Shown piece by piece: positions 1-8,990 of a stretch of 64,000 bases of DNA (position 1 is the first letter of the stretch; each line of letters starts with the position of its first letter). The DNA comes from Firmicutes bacterium AM55-24TS (GTDB lineage: Bacteria; Bacillota; Clostridia; UBA1381). The stretch lies in assembly GCA_003460745.1 (NCBI GenBank), contig QTVU01000003.1, positions 1 through 64,000 of the forward strand, given 5' to 3'. The notes beneath the pieces were generated by a model. The model did no database searches and was not told the DNA's origin. It saw only the letters and a program-made list of their open reading frames with translations. The translations under genes and the position numbers were made by a program.

Positions 1-82
1 GCCTTTGGAAAACCGACTACTGCGAGAATGTCTTTTAATTTGAACTGTCCTCGGAGACTGTGGACAATTCTCGCTGTTTTTT
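1..82 (-). CDS. IS3-family transposase OrfB, N-terminal fragment (cut by window edge)
   Basis: The frame -1 to OrfA stays open from the A-run at 77-82 to the window edge. It reads TARIVHSLRGQFKLKDIL, which resembles the start of IS150-type OrfB (the DDE integrase subunit), where a KIIxELRxxFxLKxLL stretch precedes the catalytic core. The DDE domain lies outside the window. OrfB is normally made as an OrfAB fusion by -1 ribosomal frameshifting, and the overlap geometry here fits that. The identification rests on about 25 residues, so the family is likely but activity cannot be judged. Confidence 0.6.
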
Positions 83-613
83 CAGAAGAGTTTCCTCCTC
101 TAAACGCAGTCTCCTCAATTCTTTTAAATATGCATTTTCTATTCTAAGTTTAAGTAGTTCGTCTTCAAGTTCTTTGACATGCTCGGCACTTGTATCCACG
201 GGTTTTTCTCCGTCATATTTAGAAGGCTTTTTACATTCTCTTATATCCAATGTTTTCTTACGACCTTTCTTTTTAGGTCTCAAAGCATCAGGTCCGGCAA
301 TTCTGAAATCATTGACCCATTTTACAATCAATGATGGATTACTAATTCCTTGTGATAGTGCTAATTCCTGATATGAGACCTCACTTGATAGATACAATTC
401 TACCATAGAAAGCTTAAATTGAAAAGTATATTTCTTATTTTGTCTCGAACGCATTAACCCTTCTTCACCAAATTCTCTGTATGCGTGTACCCATTCTTCA
501 ATTCTCCTCTTTGCAGGAATGTTATATTTACTTGCTAAATATCTATACCCACCTTCAGCATTTAGATATGCCTGCACAACCTCCATTTTAAATTCAAAAC
601 TATATTTTGCCAT
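35..613 (-). CDS. IS3-family (IS150-like) transposase OrfA
   Basis: This 192-residue protein has two helix-turn-helix segments (about residues 5-55 and 60-110) that resemble each other, each starting with a YxFxFK motif. They are followed by a basic GRKK linker and a heptad-rich coiled coil (about 140-185, ELEDELLKLRIENAYLKELR). This is the standard OrfA plan: HTHs bind the terminal inverted repeats and the leucine-rich coil dimerises. Its end overlaps the OrfB frame. The gene starts about 50 bp inside the IS end, directly downstream of uxuA. It looks intact, so the element may be recent. Confidence 0.85.
   Translation of the reverse strand: MAKYSFEFKMEVVQAYLNAEGGYRYLASKYNIPAKRRIEEWVHAYREFGEEGLMRSRQNKKYTFQFKLSMVELYLSSEVSYQELALSQGISNPSLIVKWVNDFRIAGPDALRPKKKGRKKTLDIRECKKPSKYDGEKPVDTSAEHVKELEDELLKLRIENAYLKELRRLRLEEETLLKKQRELSTVSEDSSN
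77..99 (-). promoter_or_regulatory. Probable programmed -1 frameshift site of the IS3 element
   Basis: On the minus strand an AGGAGG Shine-Dalgarno-like hexamer (94-99) lies 11 nt upstream of a run of six A (77-82) inside orfA, and the OrfB frame begins there. Slippery A-runs with an upstream SD-like stimulator are the known arrangement for OrfAB synthesis in IS3 elements. The heptamer is not the ideal A-AAA-AAG, so efficiency is uncertain. Confidence 0.5.
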
Positions 614-633
614 GAAAAAACCGACCTCCCAAT

Positions 634-667
634 AGTTAGATTTTTGGTCTAACTTTTGGGGGTCACA
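634..667 (-). repeat. Terminal inverted repeat and end hairpin of the IS3-type element
   Basis: Reading inward on the minus strand the element starts TGTGACCCCCAAAAGTTAGA (from 667), a typical IS150-group end. Inside it, AGTTAGA and TCTAACT (634-640 and 648-654) form a perfect inverted repeat that may hinder read-through into orfA. The other IS end and any target duplication lie outside the window. Confidence 0.6.
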
Positions 668-687
668 TCATTATATCCTCACTTTTG

Positions 688-1755
688 TTATTTTGAACTT
701 TTTTCAATAGCCTCCCACAAACCGTTTAGATATGTCGCACCCAACGCTCTGTCGTAAAGTCCGTAACCCGGCATAGCCACTTCGTCCCATATCATTCTTC
801 CGTGGTCGGGACGGATAGGACCGTCAAATCCGATTTCGTAAAGTGCTTTCATTATTTCGTACATATCAAACGAACCGTCGGACGACAAGTGTGCCGCCTC
901 CTCAAAATCGGTCGGTGAATTAAATTTAAGATTTCTGACGTGCGCAAAATGTATTCTTCCCTTTAATGAACGAATCATATCGGGCAAATCGTTTTCAAGG
1001 TTTGTTCCGTACGAACCAGAACAGAAAGTAACGCCGTTATGCACATCGTCAACCATTTTCATCATACGAAGTATATTCTGCTTATTAATGATAATTCTCG
1101 GCAAACCGAAAACACTCCAAGCAGGGTCATCGGGGTGAATTGCCATTTTTATATCGTACTTATTGCATACAGGCATTATTCTTTCAAGAAAATACTTCAA
1201 ATTTTCAAAAAGCTTTTCATCGTCAACATCCTTATACATTTCAAAAAGCTCTTTTACTTTTTCCATTCTCTCAGGTTCCCAACCCGGCATAACAGTGCCG
1301 TTCATATCCTTTGAAATAGATTCAAACATCTTCTCGGGAACAATTTTATCAATATCATCTTGATTGTATGCAAGCACGGTTGAACCGTCTGGACGTTTTC
1401 TTGCAAGTTCGCTTCTTGTCCAGTCGAATACAGGCATAAAGTTATAGCATACAAGATGAATGTCCTCTTTTCCGAGATTTCCAAGCGTTTTAATATAATT
1501 GTCAATGTACTTATCTCTGTCCGATGTTCCGACTTTAATTGCGTCATGAACATTTACGCTTTCAATTCCGCTTACATGAAGTCCGCTTTTTTCGACTTCA
1601 TCTTTCATTTCTTTAATTCTTTCTCTGCTCCATACTTCACCCGGTGCGGTGTCGTAAAGCGTTGTTATAACGCCCGTAACGCCCGGTATTTGTCGTATTT
1701 GCTTTAACGTTACGGTATCAAATTTTGAACCGTACCAACGTAATGTCATTTCCAT
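688..1755 (-). CDS. uxuA: Mannonate dehydratase
   Basis: UxuA (EC 4.2.1.8) dehydrates D-mannonate to 2-keto-3-deoxygluconate in the cytosolic hexuronate pathway. The 355-residue TIM-barrel protein carries the family signatures HPDDP (His207), FCSGS (Cys245), HVRN (His272) and RPDHG (Asp317). These match the known His-Cys-His-Asp Mn2+ ligand set. It is the last gene of the GH115-GH42-GH35 operon, 14 nt after the GH35 stop. It would use the glucuronate released by the GH115 enzyme, although uronate isomerase (UxaC) and the reductase (UxuB) are not in this window. The C-terminus is complete and an IS begins about 20 bp beyond it. Confidence 0.95.
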   Translation of the reverse strand: MEMTLRWYGSKFDTVTLKQIRQIPGVTGVITTLYDTAPGEVWSRERIKEMKDEVEKSGLHVSGIESVNVHDAIKVGTSDRDKYIDNYIKTLGNLGKEDIHLVCYNFMPVFDWTRSELARKRPDGSTVLAYNQDDIDKIVPEKMFESISKDMNGTVMPGWEPERMEKVKELFEMYKDVDDEKLFENLKYFLERIMPVCNKYDIKMAIHPDDPAWSVFGLPRIIINKQNILRMMKMVDDVHNGVTFCSGSYGTNLENDLPDMIRSLKGRIHFAHVRNLKFNSPTDFEEAAHLSSDGSFDMYEIMKALYEIGFDGPIRPDHGRMIWDEVAMPGYGLYDRALGATYLNGLWEAIEKSSK

Positions 1756-1769
1756 TTTTATCTCTCCTG

Positions 1770-3782
1770 TTAAAATTCCTTATAAAAATCTTCTTTCATT
1801 TCCGATATTACCATATAACATTCTTTGCCGTAAAGCAATTTACAAGGCACTCGCCACGTCTTGCCGTAATAGTAATCATCTGCAACAAGTTCACCGTCTG
1901 CGTAAATTTGTGCCACGTCACCAACATAGTCAATCTCGGCAAATCCGTATCCGCCGTCAACATTGATTTTCTTCCATGTCAGTTCTCTTTCTCCGCCAAT
2001 ACACAATTCTTCTTTGTACTTCGGCTCAAACGGTGCATTTTCCACACCTGTGATTTCAACATTTGATTGCTTTGCCGACTGACCGATTTTAAGTGTTTCA
2101 AATTCACTGCCGTTCCATTTTTGACAAATATATTCGCCGTCCTCAACAGAGTGTATTTGTCCGTTTTCCTCATACAAATTACAACCTCCGCCAATATACA
2201 CCGTTCCGTTTAATTTACGCATATACTTAGCATTTTCAAACGGCACTGTAACAATATTTGCACTGCCTTTGCTGAATTTGTATTCCGCTTTGATATTCGG
2301 TATTTCCGCAAAGAAATATGTATCATCGCACTTGCATAACGGTTGTGCTGTCGCATATTCAAGCACACTGTCGCCCATTTTCATATTAAACGGCATAAAG
2401 AAACTCACTTCACCCTTTACGTCAATCGGCGGAAACTCAACATTTCCCGCACTTATCACTGCATTTTCAATATCTGCAAGTTCGGTCAATCTCTGATAAT
2501 GATTTACAAACACAAACCCACTTTTGCCGTTTGTTCTCATACCGTAACGCAAAGAATTTGTATCGTCTGCCGCCACCGTATTTCCAGAATCAACCGCAAT
2601 CATCGGTGCAAATTCTTCGCCGAAATCGTTTACAAACATATGTAGCATATTAAGCAATCCGTACTGTTCTCTGACCTCTCCGTACTCCGACAACGGTGCT
2701 TGAAAATCATACGAAAGTATCGGATAATCATTCGGATAACCTGTCGCCTTTGTTTCGTTAAAAGTTGACAGCTCACCTATTTTGTTCGTACCGCCGTGAT
2801 ACATATAATAGCCGACAAGGTTGTTTCCGTCACCAAGCTTTACAAGCGACACCGCATATATATCCATAGGCTTTATAATCGGTCTGCGGTGATGCGTAAC
2901 CTCTATACCGCCGCCAAGCTCACACGTTGCGAACGGATAACGCTCATACGGCAGCTGCCAGCCGTCACTCTGAGTTTTTGCGATAAGGTCCGTTCCGATT
3001 GCGGAATCGTTTCTCATTCTGTTAAAGAAATAGTGCGGTGACGGCGACAGTCTGTTCATATGATTTTCCCACGGTGCTTCACAATAACCGCCGAATACAG
3101 GCACAACCTCATCAACGGGAATTTTCGCACCCGATGCACTGTTCCAGCCCGTAACTGTGTATATAGGTGCAATAAATCCACATTCTACGGCTATTTCTTT
3201 AAGTTTTGCCAAATGCTCGGCGTTGTCGACAAATTCATTTTCAATCTGTACCGCAATTATGTTTCCGCCGTCCTTATAGAACAGTCCTTTCACTTCGTTA
3301 TATATGCTCTGATACCACTTCTTAACAATCGCAAGATATTCTTCGTTGTTGTCACGAAGTTTATAATCCTTTTTCAAAAGCCAATCGGGGAAACCGCCGT
3401 TTCTGCACTCACCGTGTGCCCAAGGGCCTATACGAATTACAACGTCCAAGCCGACATCTTTACATTCTTCGATAAACGCTCTGATGTCATTGTCACCGCC
3501 AAAATCCATTTTACCCTCAATTTCTTCGTGGTATATCCAAAACAGATACGTTGAAACAATAGTTATACCGCCGGCTTTCATTTTTGCAAGTTCTCTGTGC
3601 CAATTCTCTCTGCTGTATCTCGAAAAATGGAACTCGCCCATAACGCCTATCCAAGGTTTTCCGTTTCGTGTGAAATATCTGCTTGTGACGTTAATTTCTT
3701 CACCTTTCGGATTTTTACCGCCCATATTCAAATGATTTATCAAAAGCGGTTCATCTTTAAATTCTTTAAATTTATATATCAT
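1770..3782 (-). CDS. Glycoside hydrolase family 35 beta-galactosidase
   Basis: This 670-residue cytoplasmic enzyme has no signal peptide. The N-terminal (beta/alpha)8 domain shows the GH35 features: GEFHFSR near residue 50, RIGPWAHGECRNGGFP near 117-132, acid/base Glu183 in QIENEF and nucleophile Glu288 in CELGGG. Beta-sandwich domains follow from about residue 400. GH35 enzymes release terminal beta-linked galactose. The start overlaps the GH42 stop by 4 nt (ATGA), so translation is coupled. The real substrate is unknown; imported galactose-containing oligosaccharides from pectin, hemicellulose or arabinogalactan are plausible. Confidence 0.92.
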   Translation of the reverse strand: MIYKFKEFKDEPLLINHLNMGGKNPKGEEINVTSRYFTRNGKPWIGVMGEFHFSRYSRENWHRELAKMKAGGITIVSTYLFWIYHEEIEGKMDFGGDNDIRAFIEECKDVGLDVVIRIGPWAHGECRNGGFPDWLLKKDYKLRDNNEEYLAIVKKWYQSIYNEVKGLFYKDGGNIIAVQIENEFVDNAEHLAKLKEIAVECGFIAPIYTVTGWNSASGAKIPVDEVVPVFGGYCEAPWENHMNRLSPSPHYFFNRMRNDSAIGTDLIAKTQSDGWQLPYERYPFATCELGGGIEVTHHRRPIIKPMDIYAVSLVKLGDGNNLVGYYMYHGGTNKIGELSTFNETKATGYPNDYPILSYDFQAPLSEYGEVREQYGLLNMLHMFVNDFGEEFAPMIAVDSGNTVAADDTNSLRYGMRTNGKSGFVFVNHYQRLTELADIENAVISAGNVEFPPIDVKGEVSFFMPFNMKMGDSVLEYATAQPLCKCDDTYFFAEIPNIKAEYKFSKGSANIVTVPFENAKYMRKLNGTVYIGGGCNLYEENGQIHSVEDGEYICQKWNGSEFETLKIGQSAKQSNVEITGVENAPFEPKYKEELCIGGERELTWKKINVDGGYGFAEIDYVGDVAQIYADGELVADDYYYGKTWRVPCKLLYGKECYMVISEMKEDFYKEF

Positions 3783-5734
3783 ATACTTCCCTCCAAAAAT
3801 TGTACTCCGTAGCCGTCCAATACTCCGTTAAATTCCAAGCCGTCAAACAGCGATACTCCTTTAATTTTTGTATCAACTTCATTTTCATTGTGATTTAAAA
3901 TAATTGTACAGTCATCTCGCTTAACAACCTCCACACCGTTCGGTGTATCAACTGTTTCCACATTCGCCGACTTTGCTATAATTCTTACAAGCTCTTTCAT
4001 TGCGTCATTGTCCAAATCACAGCCTACATAATAAACTCTGCCCTTGCCGTATTCGTTTACCGTCACTGCACTTTCGCCCTTGTAGTATTCACTTCCGTAT
4101 GTGCATATGGTTTTTGCAGTATCCGGTTTTATTATATCACACCATATTTCCGCACTTCCGCTTACCTCGCCGCATATTTTTACAGGTTTTCTCGGTGCAT
4201 CAAATTCAACCGCCTCAATGCCCGCAATTTCCTTGAACACTCCCGGCAGTGCCATTGGTCTTACTCTGTTATATTCATCACGCGTACCGCTCCTAAACGT
4301 TAAAACAAGTGTACCGCCGTTTTTGACATATTCCTTGATTTTCTCAGTCTCTGCGTCTGTGACTATGTTGTACGCAGGCATATACACGATTTTATAATCT
4401 TCATATTTGCCGTTTGAAACGGCTGTATTTATGTTCAAATCACAATTTGCCTTGTAAAATGAATACAAGTGATTTTCATAATTATAGTTTTGTGCGTGAC
4501 GTTTTATATCATGTCCCCATACATTGTCGTACGACTTCACAAGCAATGCATCATACTTATTTTTTGAGCCGACAATATATTTTTCAAGTTTTTGAAGTTC
4601 GTGACCTGTCTTTTGAATTTCATAAAAACGTCTTCTCGGCACACCGTCATGGTCAAGTACACCGTACCAATATTGCTCCATACCGAAAAGAGCCGTTCTG
4701 AATCTGAAATACACAACGCCCTCGCAGCCGTGTGCGATTGCCTGATATGTCCATAATCTAAGCTGATTGGGACGTGGCGTTGAGCCTAAAATATCCCAAC
4801 CGGCAGGACCTGCCTGTTCCTCCATTACAACAAAGTTTTTGTTCTTCGCACCACGCATATTTTCATGTGCCATAGACACATATTCATATTCGGACGTACC
4901 CCACTGATTGTCGGGATAATTGTCCCACGATACAAAATCAAGGTCTTTTGACAAATCATACGCACTTATATCCGAAAAATGTCCCATCAAATTATGCGTT
5001 ATCGGATTATCGGTGTATTTTCTCAAAATATCAATCTGCATTTTCTGATAATTCACCCAAGTATCAGAAGAAAAACGTCTGAACTCCAAGTCAAGTGCGG
5101 GATTGTGCGACCACAAATCGCCGTATGTACCCTCGCACGAATTGTATTTCGGAAGTATTATATCTTCAAAAGAATCATAGTTTAAGCTCCAGAATACGCT
5201 TCCCCATTTTTCGTTTAGGTTTTCTATTGTCTGATACCTTTTCTCAAGCCATTTTGCAAAAGCCTTTCGACAATGCTCGCAATAACATCTTGTACTTCCG
5301 TGACATCCGAACTCATTATCAATCTGCCATGCTATGACGTTTGGATTATCCTTGTAATGTTCAGCCATTTTTTCGGTTATGATTTCCGACTTTTCTATGT
5401 AGCTCGGATTGTTTCCGCAGCCTTCGCGTCTTGAACCCCAATCCTTTTTTCTGCCGTATTTGTCCCTCTGCACGATGTCATATTTATCCGCAAGCCACTT
5501 CGGCGGTGCGGCAGTCGGTGTTCCGAGTATGGTTTTTATACCGTATTTTGCAAGTATCTCTATTGCGTCATCAAGGAATGAAAAATCAAATTCACCCTCT
5601 TTTTTCTCAAAAAGTTTCCAAGCAAATTCGCCCATTCTTACAGTGTTAAATCCGCCCTCTTGCATAAGTTTAGCTTGACTTTCCCACTCATCTCTGTTCC
5701 AATGTTCGGGATAATAGTCTACACCAAATATCAT
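3779..5734 (-). CDS. Glycoside hydrolase family 42 beta-galactosidase
   Basis: This 651-residue protein has the GH42 layout: a TIM barrel (1 to about 380) opening with GVDYYPEHW, a trimerisation domain (about 390-590) and a small C-terminal beta domain. Glu141 in IDNEFG is the expected acid/base and Glu305 in VVMEEQAGP the nucleophile. The cysteine cluster CYCEHC (about 150-155), together with the nearby EGC, matches the structural zinc site of many GH42 enzymes. No signal peptide is present, so it acts on imported oligosaccharides. Its start codon shares one base with the GH115 stop (TAATG), which shows tight operon coupling. Confidence 0.93.
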   Translation of the reverse strand: MIFGVDYYPEHWNRDEWESQAKLMQEGGFNTVRMGEFAWKLFEKKEGEFDFSFLDDAIEILAKYGIKTILGTPTAAPPKWLADKYDIVQRDKYGRKKDWGSRREGCGNNPSYIEKSEIITEKMAEHYKDNPNVIAWQIDNEFGCHGSTRCYCEHCRKAFAKWLEKRYQTIENLNEKWGSVFWSLNYDSFEDIILPKYNSCEGTYGDLWSHNPALDLEFRRFSSDTWVNYQKMQIDILRKYTDNPITHNLMGHFSDISAYDLSKDLDFVSWDNYPDNQWGTSEYEYVSMAHENMRGAKNKNFVVMEEQAGPAGWDILGSTPRPNQLRLWTYQAIAHGCEGVVYFRFRTALFGMEQYWYGVLDHDGVPRRRFYEIQKTGHELQKLEKYIVGSKNKYDALLVKSYDNVWGHDIKRHAQNYNYENHLYSFYKANCDLNINTAVSNGKYEDYKIVYMPAYNIVTDAETEKIKEYVKNGGTLVLTFRSGTRDEYNRVRPMALPGVFKEIAGIEAVEFDAPRKPVKICGEVSGSAEIWCDIIKPDTAKTICTYGSEYYKGESAVTVNEYGKGRVYYVGCDLDNDAMKELVRIIAKSANVETVDTPNGVEVVKRDDCTIILNHNENEVDTKIKGVSLFDGLEFNGVLDGYGVQFLEGSI

Positions 5735-7731
5735 TATTCCATCGACCTCATTTCTTTATAAAGTTCTTCATCCGTCATATGATTATCCAATACCAATAAC
5801 AGCATAACCTCTCTGTCCTCGGGCGCATACATTGTTTCGCGATACCATTTGTCATGTCTGATATTATCGCCGAACTCTCTGATAACCCCCATTACCTTTC
5901 TCGCCATATACGCGGTATGCTTAATATCCGCAAAACAATCGTTATGATAAAAACCTTGCCAAACTCCGTTTTCACTGTTACGCATTTCCTCATTCGCCTT
6001 GTCAAATAAAACCGCACTGTCACCGCAAAGCAAAAATGCTTCTTTGTAATTTTCCTTTTCAAATTCCTCTATACCGTTGCAAAATTTTATTACACCGTTT
6101 GCACAATAATAATGAATTTTCGACTGTAACAATACAGTTTCGTCAAAAAGCTGTTTCTCGTTTCCGCTTAGTTTTTCACTCGTCTTTTTGCACATTTCAT
6201 AATATGAATTTATCTTGTCAATACCACTTTCGCATATAACTTTGTAATCTCTCACCTGCCTGTAAAACCCGCCTTTTCCGACAAGCCAATTAAGCGGAGC
6301 AATACTGTTTTTATCGTCCTTCACAAACTTATTCGCAATAATACGCACATTCTCGGTATAAAACTGTTCACCTGCGTGTTCATCTTCATTTTTACCGAAT
6401 TTAATCGTTGACTTCGGATATTCCGCAAGGCATTTTGGTACGTCATAAGCCGAATTAAAATAATCGTCCGCAAATTCCTTGCTGTGACTTTCGTCCGATA
6501 TATCTTCACCGAACCACTTTTTTCTCACCGCGTCAAGATAATATGTATGCGGTCTGACATTTGAACAGTTGATAACCCAAAAATCATCGCCGCCGTTTTC
6601 AAGTACGTCCGATAATTCTCTGTTCACAAAATCAACCGTATTCGGAAGCATTGTTATGTGGTTTGCGGCTTGCAAATCGTAAAACGAAACATGATAATAA
6701 ATACCCTGTCTGCCGCCGTCTTTGACAGGCATTGACGACACTCGTGCCGTATGATTGTCACGTCGTCTTGTAACCATTTTACCGTAACCGTTATCAGCTT
6801 TAACCTTGATAATACCGTCGTCAATTTCTATATAACCGTCCTTGTAAAGTTCCATTATTTCACCGTACAGGTTGGTACAAAAAACAGGATTTTTGACGTA
6901 TTTCTTAACAATATCGCATTGCTTTTTTATAATATTGCTTATCAGCTTACCTCGTTTTTGCGGAGTGTCAAATTGACCGCTCGTGTCGCTACTCCAAAAT
7001 GGGCAGTCACCCTGTCCTCTAAAGCACAAATTCCAAACAACATTGCAGTCTTTCTGTTCAATTACCGCGTCTTCCCAAAGTTTATAAAAAAGCTCCGACT
7101 TTTCCATAAAATTCGCCTCAACGCCCGGATACGCTCTTGCAAAAATCTCCGCTCCCAACGGTTCTGCATGGTGATGAGTAATCCACAATCCCATATCCGC
7201 CGCCATTTGTCTGTTCAGTCTTGAATTTTTGTCAGTACCCGGAATTGTCATATTTCCGCCACAACGCAAAAGCGTTTCAAAAGCCATTCTCCAAGGCTCT
7301 TTTTTGTCACCATTGATTTTCCATTTCATCATAAGCACTTCATCATTGAAAAACCAACCGCGATATTTTACCTTTGGTTTCGGTGAATTAATTTCGTATT
7401 TTTCTATTTTAACACTGTCTTTCTTTTCGATTTTTTGGTCAAGCCAAAACCAAAACGGCTTAATACCGAGATATTTTTCACTTATTTTCAAAAGTGCATA
7501 CACAAACCCCAAATCGTCCGCCGCACTTATCACGATATTTTCCGCTATGTCAATTTTATAACTTTCCTCATCTAATGTATCGTCTTTTTTTAAATGAATA
7601 TCATTTCCGTTTTCATCACTTGCACCGAAAACCTTTGCCATATCACGCTTTAAAATATTAATCGCATTCATAACAGGCTTTGTTTCCGTTTCGGTATGTA
7701 CCTTCGTATTCAAGTTAAACAAAAAGCTCAT
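5734..7731 (-). CDS. GH115-like alpha-glucuronidase
   Basis: This 665-residue protein is related to GH115 xylan alpha-1,2-(4-O-methyl)glucuronidases. It has an N-terminal GH20b-like segment (GFVYALLKISEKYLGIKPFW, about 75-95) followed by the family signature KVKYRGWFFNDE (about 115-126) and a barrel with H-rich and NLYGE motifs. Typical GH115 enzymes have 800-1000 residues, so this is a compact, cytoplasmic form lacking the usual C-terminal domains. As first gene of the operon, with mannonate dehydratase last, a uronic-acid side-chain substrate is likely. The specific linkage is inferred. RBS AAAGGAG lies 10 nt upstream of the ATG. Confidence 0.82.
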   Translation of the reverse strand: MSFLFNLNTKVHTETETKPVMNAINILKRDMAKVFGASDENGNDIHLKKDDTLDEESYKIDIAENIVISAADDLGFVYALLKISEKYLGIKPFWFWLDQKIEKKDSVKIEKYEINSPKPKVKYRGWFFNDEVLMMKWKINGDKKEPWRMAFETLLRCGGNMTIPGTDKNSRLNRQMAADMGLWITHHHAEPLGAEIFARAYPGVEANFMEKSELFYKLWEDAVIEQKDCNVVWNLCFRGQGDCPFWSSDTSGQFDTPQKRGKLISNIIKKQCDIVKKYVKNPVFCTNLYGEIMELYKDGYIEIDDGIIKVKADNGYGKMVTRRRDNHTARVSSMPVKDGGRQGIYYHVSFYDLQAANHITMLPNTVDFVNRELSDVLENGGDDFWVINCSNVRPHTYYLDAVRKKWFGEDISDESHSKEFADDYFNSAYDVPKCLAEYPKSTIKFGKNEDEHAGEQFYTENVRIIANKFVKDDKNSIAPLNWLVGKGGFYRQVRDYKVICESGIDKINSYYEMCKKTSEKLSGNEKQLFDETVLLQSKIHYYCANGVIKFCNGIEEFEKENYKEAFLLCGDSAVLFDKANEEMRNSENGVWQGFYHNDCFADIKHTAYMARKVMGVIREFGDNIRHDKWYRETMYAPEDREVMLLLVLDNHMTDEELYKEMRSME

Positions 7732-7758
7732 TGATTTTGCTCCTTTTCATAAAATCTA

Positions 7759-7764
7759 ATTATA
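7759..7764 (-). promoter_or_regulatory. Possible -10 box of the GH115-GH42-GH35-uxuA operon
   Basis: A TATAAT hexamer on the minus strand lies 27 nt upstream of the GH115 start. No good -35 is found at 16-18 nt, which is common for promoters that need an AraC-type activator, and such a regulator is encoded divergently. Position-based inference only. Confidence 0.4.
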
Positions 7765-7812
7765 CATTACAGCAATTTAATCATATTTTCATCTAATATA
7801 TTGGTTAAAACA

Positions 7813-7841
7813 TTGATTATCTTGGCATTGTCTGATATAAT
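7813..7841 (+). promoter_or_regulatory. Promoter of the AraC-type regulator
   Basis: TTGATT (7813-7818) and TATAAT (7836-7841) are separated by 17 bp, ending 33 bp before the regulator start. This is a near-consensus sigma-A promoter in the divergent intergenic region. Confidence 0.65.
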
Positions 7842-7874
7842 AAAAATATACTTTGAGCGGAAAGGCTGATTGAT

Positions 7875-8686
7875 ATGACAGAGAAAACAGTAAAGATATT
7901 TCCGAATATGTATTTCGGTTTAACTCACTGCTACGATGAAGTACCCGACAACAATGATTTCAAGCTTCACAATCACGATGATGTATATGAAATAGTGCTG
8001 TTTCTAAGCGGTGATTCTGAATTTTACGCAGAGGGAAATGTGTACAAATTAAAGCCTTACGATATGCTCATAACGCGTCCGTTTGAAATGCACCATATAC
8101 GTTGTTTGAGTGCCAAGCCGTATGAGAGGATCATTTGTATCTGTCGACAGAATATTTCAAACAAAACCGTTGTGAAGAATTTGAAGATATTTTCATAAAC
8201 CGCCCGCCGGGTACGGGCAACCTAATACCGTCCGACATTGTAAAGGACGATTTGCTAAACCCGATAAACCGCATAAGCGTGTATATCCATAACGGCTCAC
8301 TCACCGCCGCAAACGGTGTTATTATAGAATTTCTCTATCTTTTGAATATTTCAAAATCGGCAATCTCACCGTCAAAATCAAAAGACAAACGAATAAGCGA
8401 CATAATTATGTACATAAATGAACACCTTTCTGAAACAATAACACTTGACTTCCTTTCAGAAAAATTCTTTATAAATAAATACCACCTCTGTAAGCTGTTC
8501 AAGAAAAATACGGGATACACACTAAGTCAATATATCAATCATAAACGCATACTTCTTGTACGCGAACTGCATACGCAAGGTCAGTCACTCCTTGAGGCAA
8601 GCACCAATGCCGGTTTTAATAATTACTCGCATTTTTACAGACAGTACGTCAAAAAAACAGGTATGACGCCAAAAAATATGAATTAA
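7875..8686 (+). CDS. AraC-family transcriptional regulator (one-base frameshift in this sequence)
   Basis: Two overlapping frames together form one regulator of about 270 residues. The first frame gives a cupin-like sensor domain (HNHDDVYEIVLFLSG), the second a dimer/linker region and a complete double-HTH AraC domain (SDIIMYINEHLS to GMTPKNMN, with the GFNNYSHFYRQYVKKTG signature). Adding one base near 8128-8131, for example restoring GGG, joins the frames to read YERDHLYLSTEYF. The break is either a real inactivating mutation or a sequencing deletion, and the genome-wide pattern here favours the latter. It is divergent from the GH operon and is its likely sugar-responsive activator. RBS GGAAAGG precedes the ATG. 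Confidence 0.8.
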
Positions 8687-8716
8687 AAAAGGGAGATACA
8701 TCTGTTGTATCTCCCA
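8685..8716 (-). terminator. Rho-independent terminator of the spore protein gene
   Basis: GGGAGATAC (8691-8699) pairs with GTATCTCCC (8707-8715), and on the minus strand the stem is followed by TTTTTT. It sits between the convergent ends of araC and the sasp gene. Confidence 0.75.
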
Positions 8717-8722
8717 ATTAGT

Positions 8723-8899
8723 TTATTTCATTTGATTTTCGTAGCTTTCAATCATCTTTTTAACCATCTGACCGCCTACACTGCCGGCTTGTTTCGCTGT
8801 CAGTTCACCGTTATAGCCTTGACCAAGTGTTACGCCTACTTCTCTTGCTGCTTCCATTTTGAATTGTTCCAATCCTGCTGTTTTGCTTTTCTTTGACAT
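8723..8899 (-). CDS. Alpha/beta-type small acid-soluble spore protein
   Basis: This 58-residue protein matches the SASP family that coats and protects DNA in dormant spores. It has the two signature helices: LEQFKMEAAREVGVTLGQG, covering the region cut by the germination protease, and GSVGGQMVKKMIESYE. The start at 8899 is preferred over an upstream in-frame codon because an AAAGGAG site lies 7 nt before it. It is monocistronic with its own terminator. Expression in the forespore under sigma-G would be expected from the family. It is direct evidence that the organism can sporulate. Confidence 0.95.
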   Translation of the reverse strand: MSKKSKTAGLEQFKMEAAREVGVTLGQGYNGELTAKQAGSVGGQMVKKMIESYENQMK

Positions 8900-8919
8900 G
8901 ATTATTTCTCCTTTACATA

Positions 8920-8949
8920 AAGTATTTAAGTGAGTAATTAACTCATTCA
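8920..8949 (-). promoter_or_regulatory. Candidate sigma-G promoter of the spore protein gene
   Basis: On the minus strand TGAATGA (8943-8949) and AATACTT (8920-8926) are 16 bp apart. They resemble the sigma-G -35 (TGMATA) and -10 (CATACTA) boxes, the latter matching at five of seven positions. Weak match, supported mainly by the gene's identity. Confidence 0.3.
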
Positions 8950-8990
8950 TAATTTATGTAAAATACGAAAATATAAACATACAATTTTTA

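Noticed and set aside
8135..8686. The second half of the AraC regulator as a separate gene
   Set aside because: There is no RBS before it, and its frame continues the N-terminal domain exactly after restoring one base.
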